Origin: CAVSRC01 sp963830205
Lineage (GTDB): Bacteria > Pseudomonadota > Alphaproteobacteria > Rhizobiales > Kaistiaceae
Reading direction: 5' to 3'
Assembly: GCA_963830205.1 (NCBI GenBank)
Contig: CAWHLP010000010.1
Location: 1-64,000, forward strand
DNA: 64,000 nucleotides
Shown here: piece after piece, positions 1 through 7,187 of the stretch
How positions within the stretch are numbered: the first letter of the stretch is position 1
How the letters are laid out: every line of letters starts with the position of its first letter
Made by a program: the position numbers and the translations under genes
The notes under the pieces: generated by a model
What the model saw: the letters and a program-made list of their open reading frames with translations, nothing else
Databases searched by the model: none
What the model was told of the DNA's origin: nothing

Positions 1-905
1 TTCTGGCGATAGCCGGCCTTGAGCGCATAGACGAGGTCGACCAGGATGTCGGAGGGCGTCGCCGCCGGCCAGGCGCCGTCGACACCGGTGGCGACATAGC
101 CGATCTTCTCCCAGGCCCAGCTCGCCTCGGCGACGGTGGTGTAGGAGAGGAAGCCGGTCGGCTTCTTGTCGCCGTCGCCGGTGACAAAGGCGGTGCCTTC
201 CTGCTCGGCGAAGACGGTCTCCACCTCACCCGCCAGCCACTCGTCGATGTTGACGGCGCTGTCGTCGAGGAGCGTGCCGGTTGCTGCCGGCATGGCGTAG
301 AGCTCCATGGTCGGGAACTCGAGCTCGGCCAGCGTCGGCTGGTTGGTCTGCGGCCGCGAGTCGGTCTCGCCCACCCAGCCGGTGGCGGCGCCCGCCGTGA
401 CGAACGGCTTCTTGTAGATGTTGCCGGACACCTGGCGCACGCCGGCAATCGCCCGGATCGGCGAAGCAGCGGACAGCCGCCGGCCGATCTCGCGCTCGGT
501 CTCGTCGGGCACCAGATAGCCGCCGTCCGCGGCAACGCTGAGCGCCTTCCGCTCGATCGAACGCAGCGCCTCCTCGGCGCCGCCGCGCACATAGGCCTCG
601 AAGGCCGCCTTGTCTCGATGGCGCCGGCGAGAGCGGCTGGCCGTCGCGGCCGAGCAGCGGCCGGCGGGTGTTGAGCACGAGCTGGTCGACCAGCCGCTTC
701 TGCTCGTCGAGGGCGCGGTTGATGCGGTCGACCTTGTCGCTGGTCAGCACGTCGGCGACGCGCTTCTGCTCGATCTCGGCGAGGCGGACGTCGTTCTCGC
801 CTTGAACGCCTCGAAGGTCCTCATGAAGTCTTCGAACGCCCCGGCGACCTCGCCGGTCGTCTCCGCCGCCTTGGTCTCGGGCGCGGGCACGGTTTCAGCC
901 TGCAT
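1..905 (-). CDS. HK97-type major capsid protein, RcGTA g5-like (3' end outside window, two frameshifts)
   Basis: Forms the icosahedral head shell of a tailed-phage-like or gene-transfer-agent particle. The start is the ATG at 903-905, preceded by an AGGAAGAG ribosome site. The N-terminus (FEDFMRTFEAF), the coiled delta domain (LAEIEQKR, then DKVDRINRALDEQKRL) and the HK97 fold part (GGYLVPDETE, GNIYKKPFVTAGAATGW, PTMELYAMPAAT, LLDDSAVNIDEWLAGEV) follow in order but in three frames. The reading breaks near 803, where GCGAG stands for an expected GCGGAG, and again near 610-640. About 300 residues are visible; the family has about 400. Capsid after protease matches RcGTA order. Whether the breaks are real or sequencing indels cannot be told here. 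Family assignment is firm. Confidence 0.85.
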
Positions 906-980
906 GCTTGCTCTTCCTTTCGGTTGGGTTTGGTCAAGTGGTCGCGGCAGTCGGCAGTCGATCGCGGCCGGGCCTTTTCT

Positions 981-1097
981 CCTCCCCCTGAAAGGGGGAG
1001 GTGGTTTGGCGAAGCCAAGCCGGGTGGGGGTCAGGGCACATCGATGGCGACCCCTCCCCGCCGCTATCGCGGCGACCCTCCCCTTTCAGGGGAGGGA
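981..1097. repeat. GC-rich palindromic intergenic repeat (CTCCCCCTGAAAGGGGGAG type)
   Basis: Two opposed units form a larger inverted structure: CTCCCCCTGAAAGGGGGAG at the left and CTCCCCTTTCAGGGGAG at the right, joined by GGTGGGGGTC and GACCCCTCCCC arms. Related units recur at about 2201, 2821, 3058, 7009, 9262, 12686, 14374 and 16508, always between genes or at gene ends. This is a REP-like dispersed family. It separates the capsid start from the IS630 element. Confidence 0.75.
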
Positions 1098-1111
1098 GAA
1101 GTGCCAACTGC

Positions 1112-2166
1112 TAGAGCGGGATGAATTTAGTCTGGGGCATAGCCGGCGTGAGCGAAGAAGTTGGCGCATTCGGCTGAAGTGACACGGTCGAGAATGGGGC
1201 CGATGGCATCATAGACGGCGTCGACGGTTCGGCCTGCCGCCTTGCGCAGCCAGTGCTTGAGCTTGGCGAAGAACTGTTCGATCGGGTTCAGGTCGGGGGA
1301 GTATTTGGGCAGGAAGAAGAGCCTGGCGCCGGCCGCCCGGATGGCGCTGCGCACGGCCTTGCCCTTGTGGCTGCCGAGATTGTCCATGATGACGATGTCG
1401 CCGGGCCTGAGGGTGGGGACGAGGACCTTCTCGACATAAAGCCGGAAGCGCTCGCCGTTGATCGGGCCATCGATGAGCCATGGTGCCTCGATGCGATCGA
1501 AACGCAGCGCGGCCAGGAAGGTCATGGTCTGCCAGCGGCCATGCGGTACCTTGGCCTTGAGACGCTGGCCGCGCGGCGCCCAGCCCCGCAGTGGCGCCAT
1601 GTTGGTCTTGGTCCAGGTCTCGTCGATGAAGACCAGACGCGCCGGGTCGATGCGGTCCTGATAGGTCGTCCATTGCGCCCGCCGGCGGGCGACGTCGGGC
1701 CGGTCCTGCTCGGCCGCGATCAGCGTCTTTTTTTATGCGTCAGCTTCTCGGCGTGGACGAACTCCCACACCGAGCGGTAGTCGACCTTGAGCCCCAGTTC
1801 GCCCAGCTCGTCCACCAGCCCGCGCAGGGTGAAGTCCTTCCCCCGGCAGCGCTCAATCATCCACTCCCGCCAAGGCCCGGAGAGCTTCTTCGGCCGGTGT
1901 CCGCCCATCTTGCCGGGGGCCACGCCGCCGGTGTTGCGGAACAACTGAACCAGCCGGATCGCCGTGCTGACGCCGACCCCGTAACGCTCCGCCGCCTGAC
2001 GCCGCGACAGCCCCTCTTCCTCAACCGCCCTGACAATGCGTTCGCGAAGATCCTCGAATAAGGTCGACCCATCCCGTGCTGGCCTCCTTCCCAGCCAGCA
2101 CCGTGAATCAGATTTGCACCGACAAGGGAATCCCCAATCAATTCAGTCGAGCTTCATTCCGCTCTA
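1112..2166 (-). mobile_element. IS630-family insertion sequence with TA target duplication
   Basis: About 1.05 kb. The termini are inverted repeats, GAGCGGGATGAATTTAG on the left and GAGCGGAATGAAGCTCG on the right in inverted orientation, each flanked by TA (1112-1113 and 2165-2166), the duplication expected of IS630/Tc1-mariner elements. It carries one transposase gene on the minus strand and has landed between the prohead protease and capsid genes of the head cluster. Its right TA junction forms the TAG stop now used by the protease reading frame. Confidence 0.85.
1127..2072 (-). CDS. IS630-family DDE transposase, two frames joined by a -1 frameshift at A7
   Basis: Cut-and-paste transposase. 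The start MGRPYS is at 2072. The HTH (LSRRQAAERYGVGVSTAIR) and zero-frame part run to a TGA at 1720-1722. A run of seven A on the coding strand (1728-1734, heptamer A_AAA_AAA) lets a -1 shift continue into the catalytic half. Catalytic residues are visible: first Asp in FIDETWTKTN, second in MDNLGSHKGK, Glu in SPDLNPIEQFF. Separately the reading breaks just after the start, near 2060, where TCGAGG stands for an expected TCGGAGG. With that base restored the protein would be full length, so the break may be a sequencing indel. The A7 shift is an inference from site and frame geometry. Confidence 0.82.
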
Positions 2167-2779
2167 GTCCCTGCCGATTGCCGATTGCCGCAAACTACGT
2201 CCCTCCCGCTTCGGTGGAGGGGGGACCGCGCGGAACGCGCGGTGGGTGGGGTCATCCGCATCGCGCCGCGCACGAGCTGCGTCGCCCGCCGGATCGTTCG
2301 CGCCAGATGCTGAGGCGTCCTTGACGCTCACCACGCGCGCCTCGGGCAACATGGGAAAGGTCACCACCGAGATCTCCCACAGGTCGACCTCGTAGAGCGC
2401 GCGCACGCCGGTCTTGGCGTCGGTGCGCCCGCGCACCGTGCGATAGCCGATGGAGAGCCCGTCGAGCGCGCCGGCGCGCATCAGCGAGAGCACCTCGCGC
2501 GCCTTGGCCACATCGGTGGTGAGCCGGCCCTTGACGAACAGCCCCTCGCCGTCCTCGCGGATGTCGAGCCACACGCCGATCGGCGTGTTGGGGTCGTGCT
2601 GGAACAGCATCTTCACACCCCCTGCCCCGCGCTTCGCCAGCGAGGCGCGGAAGGCGCCGGGCATCACCATGTCGCGGCCGAGGTCGGTGCGGCGAAATAA
2701 GCTGGCATAGCCGGTGAAGGTGCCGTCGGCCTCGACGGCCGAGAGGCGTCACGGGCGAATTTCCGTTCGGTGAGGATCA
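2164..2779 (-). CDS. HK97-family prohead protease, RcGTA g4-like (one frameshift, 3' end overwritten)
   Basis: Processes the capsid during head maturation (peptidase family U35). The start ATG is at 2779 (MILTERKFARD). The reading breaks near 2748, where one C seems missing, then continues as LSAVEADGTFTGYASLF. The catalytic His lies in KMLFQHDPNTPIG and the Ser in GALDGLSIGYR; the strand WEISVVTFPML is also typical. The last 25 or so residues (DDPTHRAFRAVPPP) come from the palindromic repeat at 2201-2253, and the stop codon comes from the IS630 border, so the native C-terminus is lost or altered. The gene lies between the small g3.5-like genes and the capsid gene, in RcGTA order. Confidence 0.85.
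2201..2253. repeat. Palindromic repeat, shares a 37-nt core with 14391-14427
   Basis: Holds a block beginning GAGGGGGGACCGCGCGGAA and ending GGTGGGTGGGGTC. The same block occurs without visible change at 14391-14427. It includes the palindrome CCGCGCGGAACGCGCGG. Here it is read as the tail of the protease gene, giving the odd residues DPTHRAFRAVPP on that strand. Confidence 0.75.
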
Positions 2780-2820
2780 TGGTTGCTTTTCGAGACTTTC
2801 GCGTGCAGGCGGGCGCTCAG

Positions 2821-2868
2821 CCTCCCCCTGAGGGGAGGTCGGTCGGCGGAGCGGCCGGGTGGGGGTAA
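2821..2868. repeat. Short palindromic intergenic repeat
   Basis: CCTCCCCCTGAGGGGAGG followed by GCGGAGCGGCCGGGTGGGGG. Same family as the repeat at 981-1097. It fills most of the gap between the protease start and the 45-residue gene at 2879. Confidence 0.65.
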
Positions 2869-2878
2869 GGCACATCCC

Positions 2879-3016
2879 CTACAGCTCCATGGCCCGCACG
2901 TGCGCGGTCCACCCGCGACGGCCAATCATGCGCGCCAGCCCTTCGGCGAAGTCGTGGAAGACGGCCTGGTGCGCGCCGGAGCGCGTGCCGCCGATCAGCA
3001 TCAGCAGGTGTTTCAT
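2879..3016 (-). CDS. Small 45-residue protein between portal and protease genes
   Basis: ATG at 3014-3016 to TAG at 2879-2881. The protein starts MKHLLMLIGGTRSGAHQAV and continues HDFAEGLARMIGRRGWTAH; it is basic with a short hydrophobic start. I know no function. It lies in the interval where RcGTA-like clusters carry small genes (g3.5 region), on the same strand as the head genes, and its composition fits coding sequence. It could also be the tail of a degraded larger gene, as a palindromic repeat directly adjoins its start. Confidence 0.5.
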   Translation of the reverse strand: MKHLLMLIGGTRSGAHQAVFHDFAEGLARMIGRRGWTAHVRAMEL

Positions 3017-3057
3017 GGGGTGTGGATCCTCAACGGCGGGGAGGCGCTTTGGACGTC

Positions 3058-3170
3058 TCCTCTCCCCGGCGGGGAGAGGGACCGGGTGAGGGGGTGCCGG
3101 GCTTCGAGATGGCGCGGAGCTCCCCTCACCCGTCGCTTTGCGCCGACCTCTCCCCAACGGGGAGAGGGAC
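3058..3170. repeat. Palindromic repeat pair (TCTCCCCGGCGGGGAGAGG type)
   Basis: Two hairpin-forming units, CTCTCCCCGGCGGGGAGAG and CTCTCCCCAACGGGGAGAG, joined by GGGTGAGGGGG and CCCCTCACCC arms that pair with each other. The same arms and spacing recur at 9262-9370. It fills the gap between the two small head-cluster genes. Confidence 0.7.
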
Positions 3171-3218
3171 GGACCACGCGGCACCTCCGTGCAGCCCGAC
3201 TACGGACCGCCCTATCTC

Positions 3219-3404
3219 TCACTCGCGATCGAAGAAGCGGTTCAGCCGCGCGATCTCGTTGACGAAATCGTTGAAGCGCCGGTTGGAGGCAGCGAGCTCC
3301 CTGAGCGCCCAGACGAGCAGCGCGCTGGCGCCGCTCGCCCACAGGAAGAGCGCCAGGTGCGCCAGGTCGCCGCGCTCGACGAATGTATGGGTGAGGTCGT
3401 CCAC
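3219..3404 (-). CDS. Small single-pass membrane protein in the portal-protease interval
   Basis: 61 residues. Acidic start MDDLTHTFVERGDL, one hydrophobic helix (AHLALFLWASGASALLVWAL, residues 14-33), then a basic amphipathic tail with RRFNDFVNEIARLNRFF. This resembles the small membrane proteins that Rhizobiales GTA-like clusters carry after the portal gene; that is from memory of such loci, not a database hit. No catalytic residue is visible. It may be a membrane-anchored accessory such as a holin-like or assembly factor, but nothing in the sequence proves a role. Confidence 0.6.
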   Translation of the reverse strand: MDDLTHTFVERGDLAHLALFLWASGASALLVWALRELAASNRRFNDFVNEIARLNRFFDRE

Positions 3405-3426
3405 GTCGTCGGCTCCTTCGTTCCAG

Positions 3427-3469
3427 CCTCATCCTGAGGTGGCCGCGAAGCGGCCCTCGAAGGACGAGG
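3427..3469. repeat. REP-like repeat (CCTCATCCTGAGG...CCTCGAAGGACGAGG type)
   Basis: CCTCATCCTGAGGTGGCCGC, then GAAGCGGCCCTCGAAGGACGAGG. The inner palindrome is GGCCGCGAAGCGGCC. From memory this type is widespread between genes in Rhizobiales. It separates the small head-cluster gene from the oppositely oriented LysE gene. Confidence 0.65.
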
Positions 3470-3556
3470 CTGGCCCCTCACGCGAGGCTGTCCGTGTCGC
3501 GCTGCCGTGGTTTCGCATGCTAGGCTGGCGACGCCTCGCCTGCCCGAAGACCCGCC

Positions 3557-4168
3557 ATGCACCTCTCCACCTGGCTCACCTTCCTCGCCGCCACCATCGT
3601 GGTGATGATCGCGCCCGGCCCGTCGGTGACGCTGATCGTCGCCAACAGCCTGCGTCACGGCCGCCGCGCGGGCCTGGCCAATGTCGCCGGCTTCCAGGCG
3701 GGCTTCGCCATCATGGTGGTGCTGACGCTCGCCGGCCTCGCCTCGCTGATCGCGGCGATGGGCGAGTGGTTCGTCTGGGTGCGGCTACTCGGCGCCGCCT
3801 ATCTCGTCTTCCTCGGCGTCAAACTCATCATCGGCCACGACGACGCCGCAGCCGGCGCCGCGCCGCGCGCGCCCCGCGGCGGCTATTTCACCCAGGCGAT
3901 GATGGTCGAGGTCAGCAACCCGAAGGCGCTACTCTTCTTCGGCGCCTTCTTCCCGCAGTTCATCGACCCCGCCGCCAGCGCGACGCTGCAGATCCTCATC
4001 ATGGGGATCACCGCTATGGCGGTCGCCGCGCTCACCGACACGATCTACGTGCTTCTCGCCGCCCGCATCGCCACGGGGCTCAGCTCAGGCCGCGCCCGCT
4101 TCATCCGCTGGGGCAGCGGCAGCCTGCTCATCACCGGCGGCCTGTGGCTGGCGCTCCGGGGGGAGTGA
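3557..4168 (+). CDS. LysE/RhtB-family amino-acid exporter
   Basis: 203-residue inner-membrane protein of the LysE superfamily, which exports amino acids or small metabolites. The hallmark start is visible: a hydrophobic helix with VVMIAPGPSVTLIVANSLRH (the PGP motif), then GRRAGLANVAGFQAGF. Helices follow at about residues 40-60, 66-85, 112-130, 142-165 and 180-198, with the family motif VSNPKALLFFGAFFPQFID. Start and length fit the family. It reads opposite to the surrounding head genes and interrupts the portal-to-protease interval, so it looks like an insertion of chromosomal genes into the cluster. Substrate unknown. Confidence 0.9.
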   Translation: MHLSTWLTFLAATIVVMIAPGPSVTLIVANSLRHGRRAGLANVAGFQAGFAIMVVLTLAGLASLIAAMGEWFVWVRLLGAAYLVFLGVKLIIGHDDAAAGAAPRAPRGGYFTQAMMVEVSNPKALLFFGAFFPQFIDPAASATLQILIMGITAMAVAALTDTIYVLLAARIATGLSSGRARFIRWGSGSLLITGGLWLALRGE

Positions 4169-4200
4169 CGAATCGTACGATGGTTAGCGCCGCATGGCGC

Positions 4201-4243
4201 GTAACCCATCGGCTGAAGCTGTCGAAAGTCGATGGTGGGTTAC
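4201..4243. repeat. Inverted repeat GTAACCCA...TGGGTTAC
   Basis: GTAACCCATCGGCTGAAGC, a short spacer, then CGATGGTGGGTTACGC. It directly follows the LysE gene and ends where the portal-derived fragments begin. It can form a hairpin and may act as a terminator for the LysE gene, though there is no T run. Confidence 0.5.
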
Positions 4244-4254
4244 GCCGCTTGCGC

Positions 4255-4362
4255 GCCGACCCCTCCTCCTCCGCCATCGGCTGATAGCCGACAGCGCCTC
4301 GATCTGGTCGGCATCGAACCAGAGACGTAGGGTGGGTTGAGCCGAGCGATACCCACGTCCCC
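4255..4362 (-). pseudogene. Internally deleted third copy of the portal 3' end
   Basis: On the minus strand this reads through the repeat GGGTATCGCT(C/G)GGCTCAACCC, then codons for WFDADQIEALS, and jumps directly to GYQPMAEEEG. The real portal has about 30 residues between these two blocks. Nucleotides match the portal end at about 5705-5870 closely apart from this deletion. It cannot encode a functional product and appears to be a relic of duplication by recombination. Confidence 0.7.
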
Positions 4363-4369
4363 TGCCCCT

Positions 4370-4497
4370 CGCCCTCCTCCATCGGCTGATAGCCGACCGC
4401 GGCGCGCTTCTCGTTGACGGTGAGGAAGTCGGCCTTGGCGACGCGCTCCCACAGCGCCGCGCGGTCGGCCGACAGCACCTCCACCTGATCCCGGACG
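4370..4497 (-). pseudogene. Displaced second copy of the portal C-terminal coding segment
   Basis: Starting directly after the stop of the DUF2019 gene, the minus strand encodes DQVEVLSADRAALWERVAK, then ADFLTVNEKRAAVGYQPM and EEGEG. This repeats the last 45 or so residues of the true portal with only a few base changes in about 120 nt. It has no start codon or ribosome site of its own. The order is portal, HNH gene, DUF2019 gene, portal tail again: the layout expected if the two genes arrived as a cassette by recombination at the portal 3' end. Confidence 0.75.
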
Positions 4498-4869
4498 CTA
4501 CGTTGGCTTGAAGACGCCGCGGTCGAGGTTCCACAGCGACATGCCGGCATCGAGAGCCTGAGGCAGTTCGCCTGACGCTTCGATCGCTTCCAACACGCGT
4601 CGAGCCTCCGCCGGAGCAATCCCAAGCGTCCGCACCGCAGACTTGAGCCTCACCTGCGGGTTCGGGTGATCGTAGAGAGCAACCAGCGCGAGGCGTGCTT
4701 CCGTGCCCCGAGCGCGAAGCTCGTTGTCGACCCGGTCCATTTCTCCATACAGCCGATTGAACTTCGCCGTCTGGTCGTGAAGCATGGCATTGTCTTGTGC
4801 CAATGCGATGTCGACAAACCGAGCAACAAGCTGTTCAATCGTAAGAATGTTGACGTTGCGTTCTTTCAT
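4498..4869 (-). CDS. DUF2019-domain protein, putative immunity partner of the HNH nuclease
   Basis: 123 residues, starting MKERNVNILTIEQLVARF at the ATG 4867-4869, which overlaps the nuclease stop as ATGA; translation of the two is probably coupled. It is helical and acidic, with IALAQDNAMLHDQTAKFNRL, then a HEAT-like part LVALYDHPNPQVRLKSAVRT and the family ending DAGMSLWNLDRGVFKPT. DUF2019 proteins in Rhizobiales commonly lie behind HNH-type toxin genes, so an inhibitor role is a reasonable inference. No catalytic motif or signal peptide, fitting a cytosolic binding protein. The gene is followed at once by a displaced copy of the portal tail. Confidence 0.78.
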   Translation of the reverse strand: MKERNVNILTIEQLVARFVDIALAQDNAMLHDQTAKFNRLYGEMDRVDNELRARGTEARLALVALYDHPNPQVRLKSAVRTLGIAPAEARRVLEAIEASGELPQALDAGMSLWNLDRGVFKPT

Positions 4870-5666
4870 GGCCGAAGGACCCCAACGTCCGCCAATCCGA
4901 TTAGGCCAACCCTTTGGCGCTCCTCCCAACTCTTGCCTTGAAGGTAGGCACGGGGTGAAACGCCGCCGAAATCCTCACTGCGCCTGCCGTACCAGGCATT
5001 CAGTTCCCAATGCTTCAGCGTCGGGATGCGCACAAGGTTCTCCGGAGCATTGACTTGCGCCAGCGAGTAGTCGTCGTTCAGCGCCGGCGTTTTCTCCACG
5101 ATATGATGAATATCGTACCCTCTTTTCGGCTCCAACGCCGCCCTTCGCAATTCGGCCAGCGACTTCGGTTTGTCGAGATACGCCTGGACGTAAGGCGCAT
5201 AGTCATAGACCCATTCGGCCACCTGGATGACGTCGAGCACGCGCCCCACCGGCGTTGCCTCGACGCCGATGCGGAAAACCCAGCGTGCCACCAGTTTGAC
5301 GATGGGCCAGCGCAGAGAAGCCCGCGGCGGTTCGATCTTGGGGATCTCCGGCGGCGCCGGAATCGGCGTGAAGTTTGGGATCGGACGGAGTGTCTCGGTT
5401 TGCGGGCGGCTCGCTGGCGCCTCGTTTGCCACCGGCCCCCGGGGCGGGTTGTTGCCGTGCCATGCCGGCACCCGCGTCCATCGTCCCCCACCGGGACTGC
5501 CCCGCGGCACGCGCGGCTGGTTGGGATCGAAGTTGGCCTTGCCGAGCAGCGCCAGCACGCGCGCGCCGGCCGCCATCACTTGCGCCGCGGCGAGCGCCGA
5601 TTTCAGGCGCAGCGCCGCCGTCCGCAGGCGGGCCTCCGCCTGCGTCGTCACTGCCATCTCCCGCAT
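4866..5666 (-). CDS. Putative HNH-type nuclease toxin coupled to the portal gene
   Basis: 266 residues, ATG at 5664-5666, three bases after the portal stop. Residues 1-45 are helical; then comes FDPNQPRVPRGSPGGGRWT, a Pro/Gly motif I recall from phage-head-associated and effector-like Rhizobiales proteins. A Pro-rich linker follows (about 66-115), then an amphipathic stretch (RWPIVKLVARWVFRIGV). The C-terminal 85 residues resemble HNH/EndoVII-like toxins: GYDIHHIVEKTP (catalytic His pair), ENLVRIP (Asn), LKHWELNAWY (His), then FGGVSPRAYLQGKSWEERQ. No signal peptide. The modular build plus an overlapping DUF2019 gene suggests a toxin-immunity pair. A packaging nuclease is an alternative, but the portal already has neighbouring terminase genes. 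Activity is untested. Confidence 0.78.
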   Translation of the reverse strand: MREMAVTTQAEARLRTAALRLKSALAAAQVMAAGARVLALLGKANFDPNQPRVPRGSPGGGRWTRVPAWHGNNPPRGPVANEAPASRPQTETLRPIPNFTPIPAPPEIPKIEPPRASLRWPIVKLVARWVFRIGVEATPVGRVLDVIQVAEWVYDYAPYVQAYLDKPKSLAELRRAALEPKRGYDIHHIVEKTPALNDDYSLAQVNAPENLVRIPTLKHWELNAWYGRRSEDFGGVSPRAYLQGKSWEERQRVGLIGLADVGVLRP

Positions 5667-5669
5667 GGT

Positions 5670-6933
5670 TCAACCGCCGGCGCCGGTCAGCGCGTCGGCG
5701 CCCTCGCCTTCCTCGATCGGCTGATAGCCGACCGCCGCGCGCTTCTCGTTGACGGTGAGGAAGTCGGCCTTGGCGACGCGCTCCCACAGTGCCGCGCGGT
5801 CGGCGGAGAGCGCCTCCACCTGGTCGGCATCGAACCACAGACGTAGGGTGGGTTGAGCGGAGCGATACCCACCGTCCCCTGCGCCCGCCGCGACGGCGAA
5901 CGATGGCGCCAGCCAGGCGCCGAGCGCTGCGGCGATCTTGCCGGTCAGCGGCAGCACGGTCGAACGCCAGAAGGCGGCGTTGGCCTCCTTGAAGTTGGCA
6001 TAGGTGTTGTCGCCGGGAATGCCGAGCAGCATCGGCGGCACGCCGAAGGCGAGCGCGATCTCGCGCGCCGCGCCGTTCTTCGCCTCGAGGAAGTCCATGT
6101 CCTTCGGCGACAGGCTCATCGCCTTCCAGTCGAGCCCGCCTTCGAGCAGCAGCGGCCGCCCGGCCCGGCGCGCGCCGGTGAAGCCGGCCTCGAGCTCGGC
6201 CTTCAGCCGCTCATATTGCTCGTTGGTCAGGTTGCCGCCGTCCTTGGCCGAATAGATGAGCGCGCCGGAGGGCCGCGCCGAATTGTCCAACAGCGCCTTG
6301 TTCCAGGCGCCGGCGGCGTTGTGGATGTCGAGCGCCACCGCCGCCGCCTCGATGGGCGCGAAGCCGTAATGGTCGTCGAGCGGGTGGAAGAGCTTCAGAT
6401 GGAGGATCGGCGACATTCCGTCCGCCGGCACGGGAAAGCGCACCGAACGCTCGCCGACCGAATAATCATAGGCCTCCGGCCAGCCGTCGCTGCCCGGCAC
6501 CACCTTCATGCGGTCGGGGCGCAACGTGTGCAGCTCGCGCACAATGCCATCCACCGCCACCGCTTCGACATAGGCATTGCCGGCGGTGAGCAGGTAGCCC
6601 GCCAGCGCCTCGCGGAAGTCGGCGCCCGCCTGGCCCCGGTTCGGCCGGGCGAGCAGCGCCAGCAGCGGGTGCTCGTCCACTTCCGCGGCGCCGTCATAGA
6701 GCAGCCAGGGCACGCTCGCCGAAGCTTCCGCGATCAGGCTGATGCAGCGGTGGGCGATGGCGTTGCCGGCATAGCCCTCCTTGGCCAGTTCGCGATAGTT
6801 GCGCGGCGTCCACACCGGACGGCCGACGCTCTGGAAGGCGATCAGCGGACCGGCAGCCGACGCCTTGGCCTCGGGCCGCGCGGGTTCGCGCCGCGTCGGC
6901 GTGCGCTCGCGGCGCCAGAAATGGAATGCGCAT
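5670..6933 (-). CDS. Phage/GTA portal protein, RcGTA g3-like (one frameshift near the start)
   Basis: Forms the dodecameric portal ring through which DNA is packaged (HK97-type portal). The start ATG is at 6931-6933 (MRIPFLA), with GGAG upstream; the frame breaks near 6910 in a CC run and continues LIAFQSVGRPVWTPRNYREL. The core is clear: GYAGNAIAHRCISLIAEA, AGNAYVEAV, LHTLRPDRMKVVPG, HLKLFHPLDDHYGFAPIEAA, GALIYSAKDGG, SLSPKDMDFLEAKNGAAREI, FGVPPMLLGIPGDNTYANFK. Near the C-terminus GGYRSAQPTLRLWF is encoded by a dispersed intergenic repeat inserted in frame. The gene is separated from the large terminase by about 3.5 kb of unrelated genes and couples to the nuclease gene downstream. Confidence 0.9.
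5843..5872. repeat. GTAGGGTGGGTTGAGC...GCGATACCCAC repeat lying in frame inside the portal gene
   Basis: The unit GTAGGGTGGGTTGAGCGGAG-CGATACCCAC is normally an intergenic repeat in alphaproteobacteria (from memory); a second copy is at 4327-4356. Here it keeps the portal frame open on the minus strand and encodes YRSAQPTLR. Such in-frame palindromic insertions recall the Rickettsia palindromic elements. Confidence 0.7.
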
Positions 6934-7008
6934 GGAAGATCTCCAGTCAGCTCCGCGGCTACGGGGAGCGAGTCGGCGCCCGCCGCCCATTACGCGCATG
7001 CACCGGCG

Positions 7009-7169
7009 TAGACCCCCTCCCGAGCCTCCCCCTTTCAGGGGGAGGAGGGAGACGGCCGCGCCGCTCGGCACAATCGCGTTGCTCCCTGCGAAGCACCCAC
7101 GCATCAATGGCGGAAGAGCATGGCCACGAATTCTTCCTCCCCCTGAAAGGGGGAGGATAGGTGGGGGTC
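7009..7169. repeat. Pair of palindromic repeats flanking about 80 bp
   Basis: Left unit CCTCCCCCTTTCAGGGGGAGG near 7020-7045 and right unit CCTCCCCCTGAAAGGGGGAGG at about 7137-7157, in opposite orientation, so the whole segment can fold back on itself. It lies between the portal start and the 3' end of the MarR gene and marks the border of the inserted chromosomal block. Confidence 0.65.
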
Positions 7170-7187
7170 ATGCTGACCACCGAGTGC

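Noticed and set aside
3022..4284. 420-codon frame overlapping the LysE gene
   Set aside because: It passes through two repeats and an off-frame reading of the LysE gene; no domain is recognisable.
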